A stretch of 64,000 bases of DNA from Aeromicrobium wangtongii. Lineage in GTDB: Bacteria; Actinomycetota; Actinomycetes; Propionibacteriales; Nocardioidaceae. The position numbers and the translations under genes were made by a program. Where the stretch lies: assembly GCF_024584515.1 (NCBI RefSeq), contig NZ_CP102173.1, positions 930,001 through 994,000 on the forward strand, in the 5' to 3' direction. The stretch's first letter is position 1. The number at the start of each line of letters is the position of its first letter. Below the pieces are notes generated by a model, which saw only the letters and a list, made by a program, of their open reading frames with translations, was not told where the DNA came from and ran no database searches. Positions 41,722-50,246 of the stretch are shown here, piece after piece.

Positions 41722-42924
41722 TCAGGGCCTCCGGGCCGGGCGCAGATCGAGGACGAGGTGGATGACGAGTCCGGCGACGAGCGCCCAGAACGCGGACCCG
41801 ATGCCGAGGGCGGAGATGCCCGAGGCTGCCACGAGGAAGGTGATGGCCGCGGCCTCGCGTCCCGCCGACTCGGTCAGTGCGCTGCTGAGAGCGTCCGCGA
41901 GGGTGCCCAGCAGGGCCAGACCGGCGACGGTCGCGATGACACCGGCCGGGGCCACCGCCACCAGGGCTGCCAGGGCGGCGGACGCGACCGCCAGGACCAG
42001 GTAGGTCGCTGCGGCCGACTGGGCCGCGATCCAGCGGCGCCCGGGGTCGGGCCCGGCCGGGGGACCGGCGGCGAGTGCCGCGCTGATCGCGGCCAGGTTG
42101 ACCGACGGCCCGCCTGCGGTGGCGGCGGCCATGGTGGAGACGCCCGCCGTCACCATCGAGCTGCGCCACGGCACGGCATAGCCCAAGGACTTCATGATCG
42201 CGACGCCCGGGACGTTCTGGGATGCCATCGTGACGACGTACAGGGGAAGGGCGATGCCGATCATCGCCGCCCAGCTCCAGGCCGGAGCGGTGAGCGACAG
42301 CTCCGGCAGCAAGGACGACCCGGCGATCGTGCTGCCCTGGCGGACCATGTCGACGCCGATCACGACGCCGGCTGCCACGAAGGCCGCCGGTACCGCCCAC
42401 CGCGGCGCCACGCGCATGCCGAGCAGCCACACGACCGCGATCGGCACGATGGCCCCGGGATTCTCGGTCAGCGCGGTCACGGGGGCCAGGCACAGCTCCA
42501 GCACGACGCCGGCCAGCATGGCCTGCGCGATCGGAGCGGGGATGAGGGAGATGAGTCGGCCGAGCGCGGGCCACAGACCGGTCACGACATAGGCGGCACC
42601 CGCCACGAGGAAGGCGCCGATCGCGACCGGCCAGCCGCCGTCGAGCGAACCGGTCCCCGCCAGCAGGGCGACGCCCGGCGTCGACCACACCAGGATCAGG
42701 GGCATCCGGTGGCGACGGCTGAGCCACCACATGCCGACCGCTTGCGCCACGCACAGGGCCAGCAGGCCGGAGGCGGCCTGGCCCGGGGTCGCGCCGACCG
42801 CGGTGAGCCCGGTGATGACCACGGCGAAGGAGCTCGTGTAGCCCACCAGCGCGGCGACGATGCCGGCGCTCACCGGTTGCTGGAGACCCGGGGGACCCTG
42901 GCTGCCCGTCATCTCCCGCTCCAT
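41722..42924 (-). CDS. Benzoate/H+ symporter-family membrane protein (BenE)
   Basis: A 400-residue membrane protein with 11-12 hydrophobic helices matching BenE: PVSAGIVAALVGYTSSFAVVITGL at the start, TPGVALLAG, and ASQNVPGVAIMKSLGY (about residues 235-250), which is characteristic. The family imports benzoate in some species; no aromatic pathway genes are here, so the substrate is open. The start is ATG 42924 or ATG 42912. Confidence 0.9.
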   Translation of the reverse strand: MEREMTGSQGPPGLQQPVSAGIVAALVGYTSSFAVVITGLTAVGATPGQAASGLLALCVAQAVGMWWLSRRHRMPLILVWSTPGVALLAGTGSLDGGWPVAIGAFLVAGAAYVVTGLWPALGRLISLIPAPIAQAMLAGVVLELCLAPVTALTENPGAIVPIAVVWLLGMRVAPRWAVPAAFVAAGVVIGVDMVRQGSTIAGSSLLPELSLTAPAWSWAAMIGIALPLYVVTMASQNVPGVAIMKSLGYAVPWRSSMVTAGVSTMAAATAGGPSVNLAAISAALAAGPPAGPDPGRRWIAAQSAAATYLVLAVASAALAALVAVAPAGVIATVAGLALLGTLADALSSALTESAGREAAAITFLVAASGISALGIGSAFWALVAGLVIHLVLDLRPARRP

Positions 42925-42936
42925 GGGAATTCACCC

Positions 42937-42942
42937 TAGACT
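42937..42942 (+). promoter_or_regulatory. -10 box before the SRPBCC gene
   Basis: TAGACT ends 8 nt before ATG 42951. Confidence 0.4.
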
Positions 42943-42950
42943 CTGCCGCT

Positions 42951-43376
42951 ATGTCCTCTCCCCAGCGCGTCCACGTGACCCACACCTTCACCTCCGATCC
43001 CGCGACCGTGTTCGAGAAGTTGTCCGAGCACGAGAACCTCGGCCCCGTCTTCGGCGCGAAGATCACCCGGGTCAAGGACGGGGACACGTCCCGCAACGGG
43101 GTGGGCTCGACCCGCAGCCTCAAGATCGGGCCGCTGCCGGCCTTCCACGAGACGACGACGGTCTGGGAGCCGCACACCTTGATCGAGTACACGATCTCGA
43201 AGGGCAGCCCGCTCAAGGGGCACTGGGGGCGCCAGATCCTGACGCCGACCACTGATGGTGGGACGCAGCTGGACTACACGATCGGTTTCGACATGGCCGT
43301 GCCCGGCGCAGCCGTCGCGGTCGGCAAGGTGCTGCAGGCGGCGATCAGCAAGGGTCTGCCCAAGCTCACTCCCTGA
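42951..43376 (+). CDS. SRPBCC-family protein
   Basis: A 141-residue protein of the START/polyketide cyclase fold: N-terminal strand HVTHTFTSDPATVFEKLSEHENLG, central strands with VGSTRSLKIGPLPAFHETTTVWEPHTLIEYTIS, and a C-terminal helix KVLQAAISKGLPKL. It probably binds a hydrophobic ligand. It ends 6 nt from the convergent SDR gene. Confidence 0.82.
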   Translation: MSSPQRVHVTHTFTSDPATVFEKLSEHENLGPVFGAKITRVKDGDTSRNGVGSTRSLKIGPLPAFHETTTVWEPHTLIEYTISKGSPLKGHWGRQILTPTTDGGTQLDYTIGFDMAVPGAAVAVGKVLQAAISKGLPKLTP

Positions 43377-43382
43377 CGATCT

Positions 43383-44189
43383 TCACCGAGCCTTGACGCC
43401 GCGCACCGCGCGCGCGGCGTACCGGACGGCGTGCCGGCTGGCCCCCACTGGGCCGAGCAGGTTGACCTTCGCGGGCGGGCGATCCTTCTCGAGCACCGCG
43501 ACGAGGCGCTCAGCGGCGACCTCGGGTGGGTCGGCGAAGACCGCCTGGACCTTCGCGAACGGCTTCATCATCCGTTCGCCGGCCTCGCCGACGGCGCGCG
43601 CACCGGTGAGCTTGTCGGTGAGCATCATCCCGGGGTTGAACCCGACCAGCTGGACGCCGCTGTCGGCGTACTCCTTGCGGACGCTGCTCGTGAAGCCGGC
43701 GACCCACGCCTTGGTCGCGCCGTAGGCCGTCGTGTAGGGCGTCGGGCCCGCGTTGTCGCCCCGGCCGAGGATGTTCACCACGACGCCACCGGTGTCGAGC
43801 ATCCGGGTGACCGCGGCGCGGGTCCCGTGGAAGGTGCCCAGTGCGTTGACCTCGATCGCGCGGCGGAACTCGCCCGGGTCGAGGTCGAACGCGCGCCCGA
43901 CCGGGGTGCTCGCGGCCGCGTTGTTGACCCAGATGTCGATCCGGCCGTAGGTCGCGACCGCGAGGTCGGCGAGCGACTCGACCTGGTCGGCGACGGTGAC
44001 GTCGCACCCCGTCGCGACGGCGTCCACGCCCCGCGCCCGCAGGTCGGCGGCCTGCTCCTCGGCCTCGTCGGGCCAGGGCCCCGAGATCACGAGCCGAGCT
44101 CCCCGAGCGGCGACCAGCCCCACCAGCACCCTGCCGAAGCCCTGGGTGCACCCGGTCACCACGATCACCTTGTCCGTCAACGCCGTCAC
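43383..44189 (-). CDS. Short-chain dehydrogenase/reductase
   Basis: A 268-residue SDR. The nucleotide-binding motif is VTGCTQGFG (a TGxxxGxG variant, about residues 12-19), the NNAAAS block replaces NNAG (about 88), and the active-site YxxxK is AYGATKAW (about 155-162). The C-terminal tail is Lys/Arg rich. The substrate is unknown. ATG 44189 fits the family start. Confidence 0.9.
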   Translation of the reverse strand: MTALTDKVIVVTGCTQGFGRVLVGLVAARGARLVISGPWPDEAEEQAADLRARGVDAVATGCDVTVADQVESLADLAVATYGRIDIWVNNAAASTPVGRAFDLDPGEFRRAIEVNALGTFHGTRAAVTRMLDTGGVVVNILGRGDNAGPTPYTTAYGATKAWVAGFTSSVRKEYADSGVQLVGFNPGMMLTDKLTGARAVGEAGERMMKPFAKVQAVFADPPEVAAERLVAVLEKDRPPAKVNLLGPVGASRHAVRYAARAVRGVKAR

Positions 44190-44286
44190 GTGTTCCTCCG
44201 CTCCCTGTGTGCGCCCAACCTAGGAGAAACGTGCGATCCCCGTGCGGGTTCCAGGGGATGGAACCGGTCGGATCCCGCGCGCCACG

Positions 44287-44685
44287 CTAGGAGGCGAGGC
44301 GCAGCCACAGGGTCTGCGTCTGCGCCTCGACGTCGCCGGGATGCGTCTGCTGGAAGTTGCGGCCCCCACGTGCGAAGGTCTGTGCGACGGCAGCCGGGAT
44401 GAGCCCCGGGTCGACCGGCTCGGTGACCCAGTCGCAGTCGCGGACATTCACGAGATCCACCGCGGCGCCGTCCTCGTCACGACGCCATGGCCCGGTGATA
44501 CGCCCGACGTACGCCGCGCCGTCCCCGTCGCGGGTCCAGACGAACGCGCCGTCGGGTGCCGCGATGAACCGGTCGAGACGTCGTTCGGCGCGCTCGTCGG
44601 TTGCCTCGCCCATGCCGACCAGCCCGAGCCGCAGCGCCCGCTCGACGGCGGCGGCGTCGTCGACGTCGTCGCGGCGCGAGCGCAT
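44287..44685 (-). CDS. Conserved hypothetical protein
   Basis: A 132-residue soluble protein. A distinctive middle part (FVWTRDGDGAAYVGRITGPWRRD, about residues 43-65) and FARGGRNFQQTHPGD near the end suggest a real coding frame, and related sequences may occur at the start of larger proteins. I do not recognise a function. The start ATG 44685 is the most likely, 38 nt after the AIM24 gene on the same strand. Confidence 0.65.
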   Translation of the reverse strand: MRSRRDDVDDAAAVERALRLGLVGMGEATDERAERRLDRFIAAPDGAFVWTRDGDGAAYVGRITGPWRRDEDGAAVDLVNVRDCDWVTEPVDPGLIPAAVAQTFARGGRNFQQTHPGDVEAQTQTLWLRLAS

Positions 44686-44723
44686 GGGCGCGCGGTAGAC
44701 CGGGCTGCGGTCCGTCGCTCCGC

Positions 44724-45458
44724 TCAGCTCAGGATCCCGCCGAGGATGCCGCCGCCCACCGCGGCGGCCGCGACGTTGCCGCCCTGTCCACCGCCGCCCT
44801 GGGTCTGGGCAGGCCCCTCGGACGGCTGGACCACGACGAAGCCCGGGCCGTGGAACGCGTACTGGAAGGCCTCGCCCGAACCGCCGCGCAGCGTCGAGCG
44901 CATGCTCATGCTGTTGTGCAGCTGCGGGGCCAGGTTCGCCGACCAGCACACGGCGGCGTTGATGTCGACGTAGGTGGGCTGCTGCGAGCAGTCCAGGATC
45001 ATCGGGTCGCCGTCTGCGACGAGCGCGACCTGGCCGTGCCCGTTGACGATCGTGTTGAACAGGCCGCCGGCGGCCACACCGACGCCCTTGACGCGGCGGA
45101 TGTCGTGATCGAGGGTCGCGTCGAAGGCCAGCAGGTTGCGGCCGTTAATCGAGATGCCGTCGCCCTCGAGGTTGAGGATGAAGACGTTCTTGGCGGTGTC
45201 GGCGAAGAACACCTCACCCTGGCCGGCCACGGTCATGAGCGGGTTGTCCTCGCTGGTCACGACCTTCTTCATGAGCTTGCCGATGCTGCCGGCCGACTTG
45301 TGCTCGAAGGTGACCTGCCCCTGGTAGGCGACCATGACGCCCTTGGTGGCGAGCACGGGAGCGCCCAGGGTGACCTTGAGCATCCGGGGGTTCTGGAGCG
45401 CGAACCGCTCGGTCGTCTGGACCTCGAGATGGGTCTGGGCGAACAGATCTGACTTCAT
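44724..45458 (-). CDS. AIM24 (DUF124) family protein
   Basis: A 244-residue beta-rich protein of the AIM24 family: FALQNPRMLKVTLGAPVLATKGVMVAYQGQVTFEHK at the start, DTAKNVFILNLEGDGISINGRNLLAFD in the middle and RSTLRGGSGEAFQYAFHGPGFVVVQPSE towards the end, closed by a Gly-rich tail (GGGGQGG...GGGILGGILS). Its cellular role is unknown, although it is widespread in actinobacteria. A small GGCACG/CGTGCC hairpin lies upstream near 45477-45492. Confidence 0.9.
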   Translation of the reverse strand: MKSDLFAQTHLEVQTTERFALQNPRMLKVTLGAPVLATKGVMVAYQGQVTFEHKSAGSIGKLMKKVVTSEDNPLMTVAGQGEVFFADTAKNVFILNLEGDGISINGRNLLAFDATLDHDIRRVKGVGVAAGGLFNTIVNGHGQVALVADGDPMILDCSQQPTYVDINAAVCWSANLAPQLHNSMSMRSTLRGGSGEAFQYAFHGPGFVVVQPSEGPAQTQGGGGQGGNVAAAAVGGGILGGILS

Positions 45459-45559
45459 GGCTGCCTCTCGTAAAACGGCACGTTCTCGTGCCTCGCCATG
45501 ACAACGTACGAGACCGCCGCGAAGTGCCGGCCGCGACGGACCCGTATTCTGGGCCCGCA

Positions 45560-45641
45560 GCCGATGTGGTGGAACTGGTAGACACGCAGGTTTTAGGTAC
45601 CTGTGTCTTCGGACGTGCAGGTTCAAGTCCTGTCATCGGCA
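45560..45641 (+). tRNA. tRNA-Leu (anticodon TAG)
   Basis: An 82-nt class II tRNA without encoded CCA. The acceptor GCCGATG (45560-45566) pairs with CATCGGC (45634-45640), discriminator A. The anticodon arm is CAGGT-TTTAGGT-ACCTG, giving anticodon TAG (reads CUA and other CUN codons). The long variable arm (GTGTCTTCGGAC) is typical of Leu and the T arm carries GTTCAAGT. Its 3' end overlaps the MFS gene on the other strand. Confidence 0.97.
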
Positions 45642-46867
45642 CGAGCGCGGTTCAGGTAGGTGAGCAGCAGCCCGCCCGCGACGCAGGTGGCGGCTCCCAG
45701 CGGCAGCGACGCGGTCGCGGAGACACGGTCCGTGAGGATCCCGCCGATCCCCGCGCCCACGGCGATGGCCAGGTTGGCCACCGTCACGATGGCCCCGCCG
45801 ACCTGCTCGATGCGTGTGGGCTCGGTCCGTGCGCCCCAGCTCAGGACCGTCGTCGGCACACCGCCGAAGCCGAAGCCCCACAGGCCGGCGGCCACGAAGA
45901 CGATCGCCGTCGATCCGCCGGAGAACAGGACGAGCATCCCGGTGCCCAGAAGCACGGGGAAGGCGAACAGGCCGAGGCGGGGTGATCGGTCGGCCAGCGG
46001 CCCGGCCAACAGGGTGCCGAGCAGGTTGGTCGCCCCGAACACGAGCAGCAGCACCGCGAAGGCGCCCGCGTCCAGGTCGGAGACTGCCTCGGTGGCGGGG
46101 CGGATGTAGGTGAACCCGCCGAAGTGGCCGGCGAACACCAGCAGGATGCTGACCAGACCGGCCACGACGACGCGCGAGCGCAGCACCGCCCCGAGCGCGC
46201 GGAGGCTGCTCTCGGCCCCGGGCCGCACCGAGGGCAGGGTCAGCGCCTGCGCGAGCAGGGCGATCAATGCCACGCCGGCGGCCATGACGAACACCCAGCG
46301 CCAGCCCCACACGTCCCCGAGGTACGTGCCGAGGGGGACCGCGGCGACCGTCGCCAGGGCGACGCCGGAGTTGATGATCGTCAGGGCACGGCCGAGGTGC
46401 TCGGCGCGCACGAGCTGGGCGGCCACCGCCGTGGACATCGCCCAGAACCCGCCGAGGGCCACCCCGAGCAGCAGCCGCGCCACCAGGAGCACGAGCAGGT
46501 CCGGCGCGATCGCGACGGCGACGTTGGAGGCGGTCGCGAGCAGGGTCAGCCCCATCATCACGCGCCGCCGATCAGCACGAGGCAGCACCACCGAGATGAA
46601 CAGCGCCGATGCCGCGCCGGCGAACGCCGTGACGCTCACCGCCTGTCCGGCGGCCCCGGTCGAGACGTCGAGGTCCGCCGAGATGCGCGGCAGGAGGCTG
46701 GCGGGCAGGAACTCGGCCATGACGAAGGCGAAGACGCCAAGGCTGAGCGCGGTGACCCCCAGCCAGGACTCCGGCCCGGCACGTTCCGACGTGCCGTCAG
46801 GTGTCGTGCTCCGGGCAGCCCCGTGCGCTCGGACCGAACCGGTCACCCGTTCGTCAGGCATGTCCAT
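45623..46867 (-). CDS. MFS transporter, DHA1 (12-helix) type
   Basis: A 414-residue transporter resembling AraJ/CmlA-type drug or sugar exporters: GVFAFVMAEFLPASLLPRISADLDVS in helix 1, motif A-like SVVLPRADRRRVMMG, motif C-like NSGVALATVAAVPLGTYLGDVWGWRWVF. About 12 helices are visible. The last codons overlap the tRNA-Leu gene antisense by 19 bases. ATG 46867 was chosen; the frame extends upstream but without membrane character. It is divergent from an XRE regulator, its likely controller. Confidence 0.9.
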   Translation of the reverse strand: MDMPDERVTGSVRAHGAARSTTPDGTSERAGPESWLGVTALSLGVFAFVMAEFLPASLLPRISADLDVSTGAAGQAVSVTAFAGAASALFISVVLPRADRRRVMMGLTLLATASNVAVAIAPDLLVLLVARLLLGVALGGFWAMSTAVAAQLVRAEHLGRALTIINSGVALATVAAVPLGTYLGDVWGWRWVFVMAAGVALIALLAQALTLPSVRPGAESSLRALGAVLRSRVVVAGLVSILLVFAGHFGGFTYIRPATEAVSDLDAGAFAVLLLVFGATNLLGTLLAGPLADRSPRLGLFAFPVLLGTGMLVLFSGGSTAIVFVAAGLWGFGFGGVPTTVLSWGARTEPTRIEQVGGAIVTVANLAIAVGAGIGGILTDRVSATASLPLGAATCVAGGLLLTYLNRARADDRT

Positions 46868-46970
46868 GCTCTCTCTGCGGCCCCCGGCGGGGCCTGGTCG
46901 ATGTGCTGGCCCGGTCGAGCCGCCATCAACGTATGAGCGCCCCGCAGCGCCAACCAGTGACCTGCCGATC

Positions 46971-46993
46971 AGGGGTGTGACAGGACCACCCCT
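46971..46993. promoter_or_regulatory. Inverted repeat between MFS and XRE genes
   Basis: AGGGGTG and CACCCCT, 9 bp apart, lie in the shared upstream region of the two divergent genes. It is a candidate operator for the XRE protein. Confidence 0.4.
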
Positions 46994-47032
46994 CTCGTGC
47001 CGTTCACCGCCCCGCCGGCCGATCCTGCGACG

Positions 47033-47038
47033 TACTGT
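47033..47038 (+). promoter_or_regulatory. -10 box of the XRE regulator gene
   Basis: TACTGT ends 7 nt before ATG 47046. Confidence 0.35.
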
Positions 47039-47045
47039 GGCTGGC

Positions 47046-47894
47046 ATGAGCGAGAGTGCCAATCTCCTGGGCGACTACCTGAGGGCGCGACGCGGCCTCG
47101 TCACGCCGGAGCAGGCGGGCATCCGCAGCATCGGGGCGCGCCGCGTGAACGGTCTGCGCCGCGAGGAGGTGGCGATGCTCGCCGGCATCAGCGCCGACTA
47201 CTACCTGCGCCTGGAGCGGGGGCGTGACCGCAATCCGTCCGCGCAGGTGCTGCGCGCGATCGCCCGGGTGCTGCACCTGGACGACGACAACGTGGCCTAC
47301 ATGCTGAGCCTCGTCGCGGACACGCCGAGACCGCCGCGCCGTCGTCGCCGGGCCGAGTCGGCTCCCGAGGGCATCGCGGCGCTGCTGGACACCATGCAGC
47401 AGCCGGCCTTCGTGGAGGGGCGCTACTTCGACGTCCTGGCCGCCAACCCGATGGCGACGGCGTTGTCGCCGCGGCTCGCGGCGGGGGGGAACCAGCTGCG
47501 CGACGTCTTCCTCGACCCCGACCCGGCGTTCTACGCCGACTGGGACGGGATGACGGAGTGCTACGCCTCGGGCCTTCGCCTCGCCGTGGGGGCCGACATC
47601 GACGATCCGCGGTTCATCGAGCTGGTGGGTGAGCTCTCGTTGGCGAGCCCACGGTTCCGCGAGCTGTGGAGCCGCCACGACGTCGCCGCGCCGAGACGCG
47701 CCACGCTGACCTTCAACCACCCCGAAGTCGGCGCCGTGCGGCTCAACCGCGAACAGCTGGCCATCAGCGGCACCGACGGCATGCACATCGTGATCTACCA
47801 TCCCGATGCCGGATCCGGGGACGCCGACAAGCTGGCCCTGCTCGGGTCGTCCTCGCTCGCATCGGCGCAACAGAGCGACAGCTCCCGCCGCTGA
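47046..47894 (+). CDS. XRE-family regulator with MmyB-like ligand domain
   Basis: A 282-residue regulator. The N-terminal helix-turn-helix is GLRREEVAMLAGISADYYLRLERGRDRNPSAQVLRAIARVL (about residues 36-76). The C-terminal half (VEGRYFDVLAANPMATAL, YADWDGMTECYASGLRLAVG, FRELWSRHDVAAPRRATLTFNHPEVGAVRLNREQL) is the MmyB/MLTR-like domain common in actinobacteria, thought to bind fatty-acid-like ligands. It is divergent from the MFS gene and probably represses it. Confidence 0.93.
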   Translation: MSESANLLGDYLRARRGLVTPEQAGIRSIGARRVNGLRREEVAMLAGISADYYLRLERGRDRNPSAQVLRAIARVLHLDDDNVAYMLSLVADTPRPPRRRRRAESAPEGIAALLDTMQQPAFVEGRYFDVLAANPMATALSPRLAAGGNQLRDVFLDPDPAFYADWDGMTECYASGLRLAVGADIDDPRFIELVGELSLASPRFRELWSRHDVAAPRRATLTFNHPEVGAVRLNREQLAISGTDGMHIVIYHPDAGSGDADKLALLGSSSLASAQQSDSSRR

Positions 47895-47918
47895 GCGGTG
47901 GACGCACGCCGCCCGGGT

Positions 47919-48386
47919 TCAGGCCGCCAGGCCAAGGTCCTTGCGCAGCTTCGCGACGTGGCCGGTCGCCTTGACGTTGTACTGGGCCAGCGTGATCGTG
48001 CCGTTCTCGACGACGAACGTCGACCGGATGACGCCCTGGACGACCTTGCCGTAGAGCTTCTTCTCGCCGAAGGCGCCCCACGCGGTGAGGACCTCTTTGT
48101 CCGGGTCGGACAACAGCTGGATGGTCAGGCCGTCGCGCTCACGGAACTTGGCCAGCTTCTCCGGCTTGTCGGGGGAGATGCCCAGGACGGTGTACCCCTC
48201 GGCCTGCAGACGGTCGATCGAGTCGCTGAAGTCGCAGGCCTGCTTGGTGCATCCCGGTGTCATCGCCGCGGGGTAGAAGTAGACGATGACCTTGCCCTGC
48301 TGGTCCGACAAGGAGACGCTCTCGCCGGCGTCGTTGGTGAGGGTGAAATCGGGAGCCGTGTCGCCGGCCTGCAGTCGGGTCGTCAT
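47919..48386 (-). CDS. bcp: Thioredoxin-dependent thiol peroxidase (Bcp-type peroxiredoxin)
   Basis: A 155-residue peroxiredoxin that reduces peroxides. The peroxidatic cysteine is in MTPGCTKQACDF (near residues 45-50), with the second Cys five residues later as resolving residue, a pattern of Bcp/PrxQ. GDTAPDFTLTN at the N-terminus and KVVQGVIRSTFVVENG near the end are typical. ATG 48386 is preferred to an upstream start adding 14 residues. Confidence 0.95.
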   Translation of the reverse strand: MTTRLQAGDTAPDFTLTNDAGESVSLSDQQGKVIVYFYPAAMTPGCTKQACDFSDSIDRLQAEGYTVLGISPDKPEKLAKFRERDGLTIQLLSDPDKEVLTAWGAFGEKKLYGKVVQGVIRSTFVVENGTITLAQYNVKATGHVAKLRKDLGLAA

Positions 48387-48460
48387 ACGCCCTATCCTTA
48401 CGTATGCGTGCAGGCCACCGGCCTGCACCTCCGCAGACTTCCAGGTGAGCGAGGCGTGAC

Positions 48461-48709
48461 GTGGCCAAGGCCGAATCCGATGAGCTGGTCGACCAGATCG
48501 ATGTGATCCGCGAGCGACTGGCGGAGACCGTCGACACGCTGATCGACCGTTCCAGCCCCAAGAACATCGCCCGCCGCGGGCTCGACGACCTCAAGGCGAA
48601 GTTCGTCGACGAGACCGGTTCACCGCGGATGGAGACGATCCTGCCGCTCGTGGGTGGCACGGTCGCCGTCATCGCGAGCATCATCGTGATCCGTCGGCTC
48701 CTGCGCTGA
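48461..48709 (+). CDS. DUF3618 family small membrane protein
   Basis: An 82-residue protein: a helical N-terminal region (ELVDQIDVIRERLAETVDTLIDRSSPKNIARRG) that is the DUF3618 signature, and one C-terminal membrane helix (LPLVGGTVAVIASIIVIRRLLR). The function is unknown. It starts at GTG 48461 and the next gene follows after 2 nt. Confidence 0.88.
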   Translation: MAKAESDELVDQIDVIRERLAETVDTLIDRSSPKNIARRGLDDLKAKFVDETGSPRMETILPLVGGTVAVIASIIVIRRLLR

Positions 48710-48711
48710 CC

Positions 48712-49032
48712 ATGTCCAGCAAGCTGCCGATCCGCATGCTCGCCGACCGGTTGCTGGTGTCGCTGGACAAGGACGCCGGCGACCGGCGCTCCACCGGCGG
48801 CATCGTCATCCCGGCGACCGCAGCGATGGGCAAGCGGCTGTCCTGGGCGCGGGTCGAGGCGATCGGTGCGCACGTGCGCGCCGTCGAGGTCGGCGACCGG
48901 GTGCTGTTCGATCCCGAGGAGCGGGCCGAGGTCGAGGTGCGCGGCGAGGACTATCTCCTGCTGTGTGAACGCGATCTGCACGCCGTGGCGGCGGAGCGCA
49001 TCGAGGAGGGCCAGACGGGGCTCTACCTGTGA
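48712..49032 (+). CDS. GroES-like (Cpn10) protein, not linked to groEL
   Basis: A 106-residue protein with the Cpn10 fold: PIRMLADRLLVSLDKDAGDRRSTGGIVIP at the start, VEVGDRVLFDPEERAEVEVRGEDYLLLCERDLHAV at the end. It is slightly longer than GroES, and the region after the mobile-loop position (TAAMGKRLSWARVEAIG) lacks the common VVAVGPG motif. No groEL is near. It is coupled to a membrane protein gene, so it may not be a general co-chaperonin. Confidence 0.85.
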   Translation: MSSKLPIRMLADRLLVSLDKDAGDRRSTGGIVIPATAAMGKRLSWARVEAIGAHVRAVEVGDRVLFDPEERAEVEVRGEDYLLLCERDLHAVAAERIEEGQTGLYL

Positions 49033-50147
49033 GCCCCTCCCGCGACGTGCCGCTGTGGCGGATCCGTCTGCCCCGGTCGGAGCTCACCTGGAACGACCGG
49101 CTCCGCATGCTGCGCAAGCGCTGGCGGCTGCTGCTGCGCCTGGGCGGCGCGACCGCTGCCGCCTACTTCGTGTCCACCCACCTGCTGGGCCACTCCCAGG
49201 CGTTCTTCGCGCCGATCTCGGCCGTCATCGTCATCATCGCCGGCGCCGGGCTGCGGGCGCGCACGCTGTTCGAGCTGGTGCTGGGCGTGGCACTCGGCGT
49301 GCTGGTCGGCGAGCTGCTGATCCTGGCCATCGGGCGAGGCACGTGGCAGATCGCACTGGTGGTCGTCCTGACGGTCATCGCGTGCACGTTGCTGGGCATC
49401 AAAGGGCTCGCCATGACACAGGCGGCGAACTCCTCGGTCCTGCTGGCCGCCGTCATCCCGGCCGCCAATGCGGGCAACCCGGCCGTCACCCGGTTCGCGG
49501 ATGCCTTGATCGGCGGCTGCGCCGGCTTGGCGATGATCTTGCTGGTTCCGCGCAACGCCGTCCGGGACATCGACATCGAGGTGCAGTCCCTCCTGCGCCG
49601 GCTCGGCGGGGTGCTGGGGCAGATCGCCGAGGCGATGCGCCAGCAGGACAACGACCTGGCCGAGCGAGCGCTGGCCGAGGCGCGCGCGATGCAGCCGGGC
49701 CTCCAGGCGCTCGAGAGCACGGCTGCCAGCGTCTCGGAGATCACCCGCATGTCACCCATGAGGTGGAAGCAGCGTGAGCACGTCGGCATGTACGTGGGCG
49801 CCATCCGCGACTTCGACAACGCGATCCGGGACGCCCGCGTGCTGGCGCGGCGCACCGCGGCGATGCTGCGCCACCACGAGCAGGCCCCGGCGGGCATGGA
49901 CCTGGCCGTCGAGTCGTTGTCGAAGGCGGTCGGGATCTTCGCCGACGACCTGTCCGAGCGCGACGACTTCGAGCAGGCCCGCCGCCAGCTCGTCGACGCG
50001 GCCCGCATCGCCGTCATGGCCCTGCCCGGCGCGATGACCATGAACACCGCTGCCATCGCGGCGCAGGTGCGATCGCTCGCGGCCGACCTGCTGTACGCCA
50101 GCGGTGCGACCCGCGACGAGATCGACGAGCGTCTCGACTTCGACTGA
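49029..50147 (+). CDS. FUSC/aromatic acid exporter-family membrane protein
   Basis: A 372-residue protein. The N-terminal half has five to six hydrophobic helices (about residues 38-175: AFFAPISAVIVIIAGAGLRARTLFELVLGVALGVLVG) as in FUSC/DUF939 proteins, and the C-terminal half is a cytoplasmic helical bundle. The family is linked to aromatic acid or other small-molecule export. The start GTG 49029 overlaps the GroES-like stop by 4 bases. Confidence 0.87.
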   Translation: MSPSRDVPLWRIRLPRSELTWNDRLRMLRKRWRLLLRLGGATAAAYFVSTHLLGHSQAFFAPISAVIVIIAGAGLRARTLFELVLGVALGVLVGELLILAIGRGTWQIALVVVLTVIACTLLGIKGLAMTQAANSSVLLAAVIPAANAGNPAVTRFADALIGGCAGLAMILLVPRNAVRDIDIEVQSLLRRLGGVLGQIAEAMRQQDNDLAERALAEARAMQPGLQALESTAASVSEITRMSPMRWKQREHVGMYVGAIRDFDNAIRDARVLARRTAAMLRHHEQAPAGMDLAVESLSKAVGIFADDLSERDDFEQARRQLVDAARIAVMALPGAMTMNTAAIAAQVRSLAADLLYASGATRDEIDERLDFD

Positions 50148-50167
50148 AATTCCCTGCGATGGGGGGG

Positions 50168-50197
50168 TGGACAGTCCGCGTGGCGGTGCGCTACGTT
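50168..50197 (+). promoter_or_regulatory. Promoter of the leader-peptide/attenuator unit
   Basis: TGGACA (50168-50173), an 18-bp spacer and TACGTT (50192-50197). It would start transcription near 50204, about 43 nt before the leader ATG. Confidence 0.5.
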
Positions 50198-50246
50198 GCC
50201 TGGATTGCTCCAAACCGGAGTCCACGACCGTCAGGGAGGTGACACC

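Noticed and set aside
45477..45492. GGCACG/CGTGCC hairpin upstream of the AIM24 gene
   Set aside because: A 6-bp stem is expected by chance in this GC-rich DNA; no regulator is linked to it.
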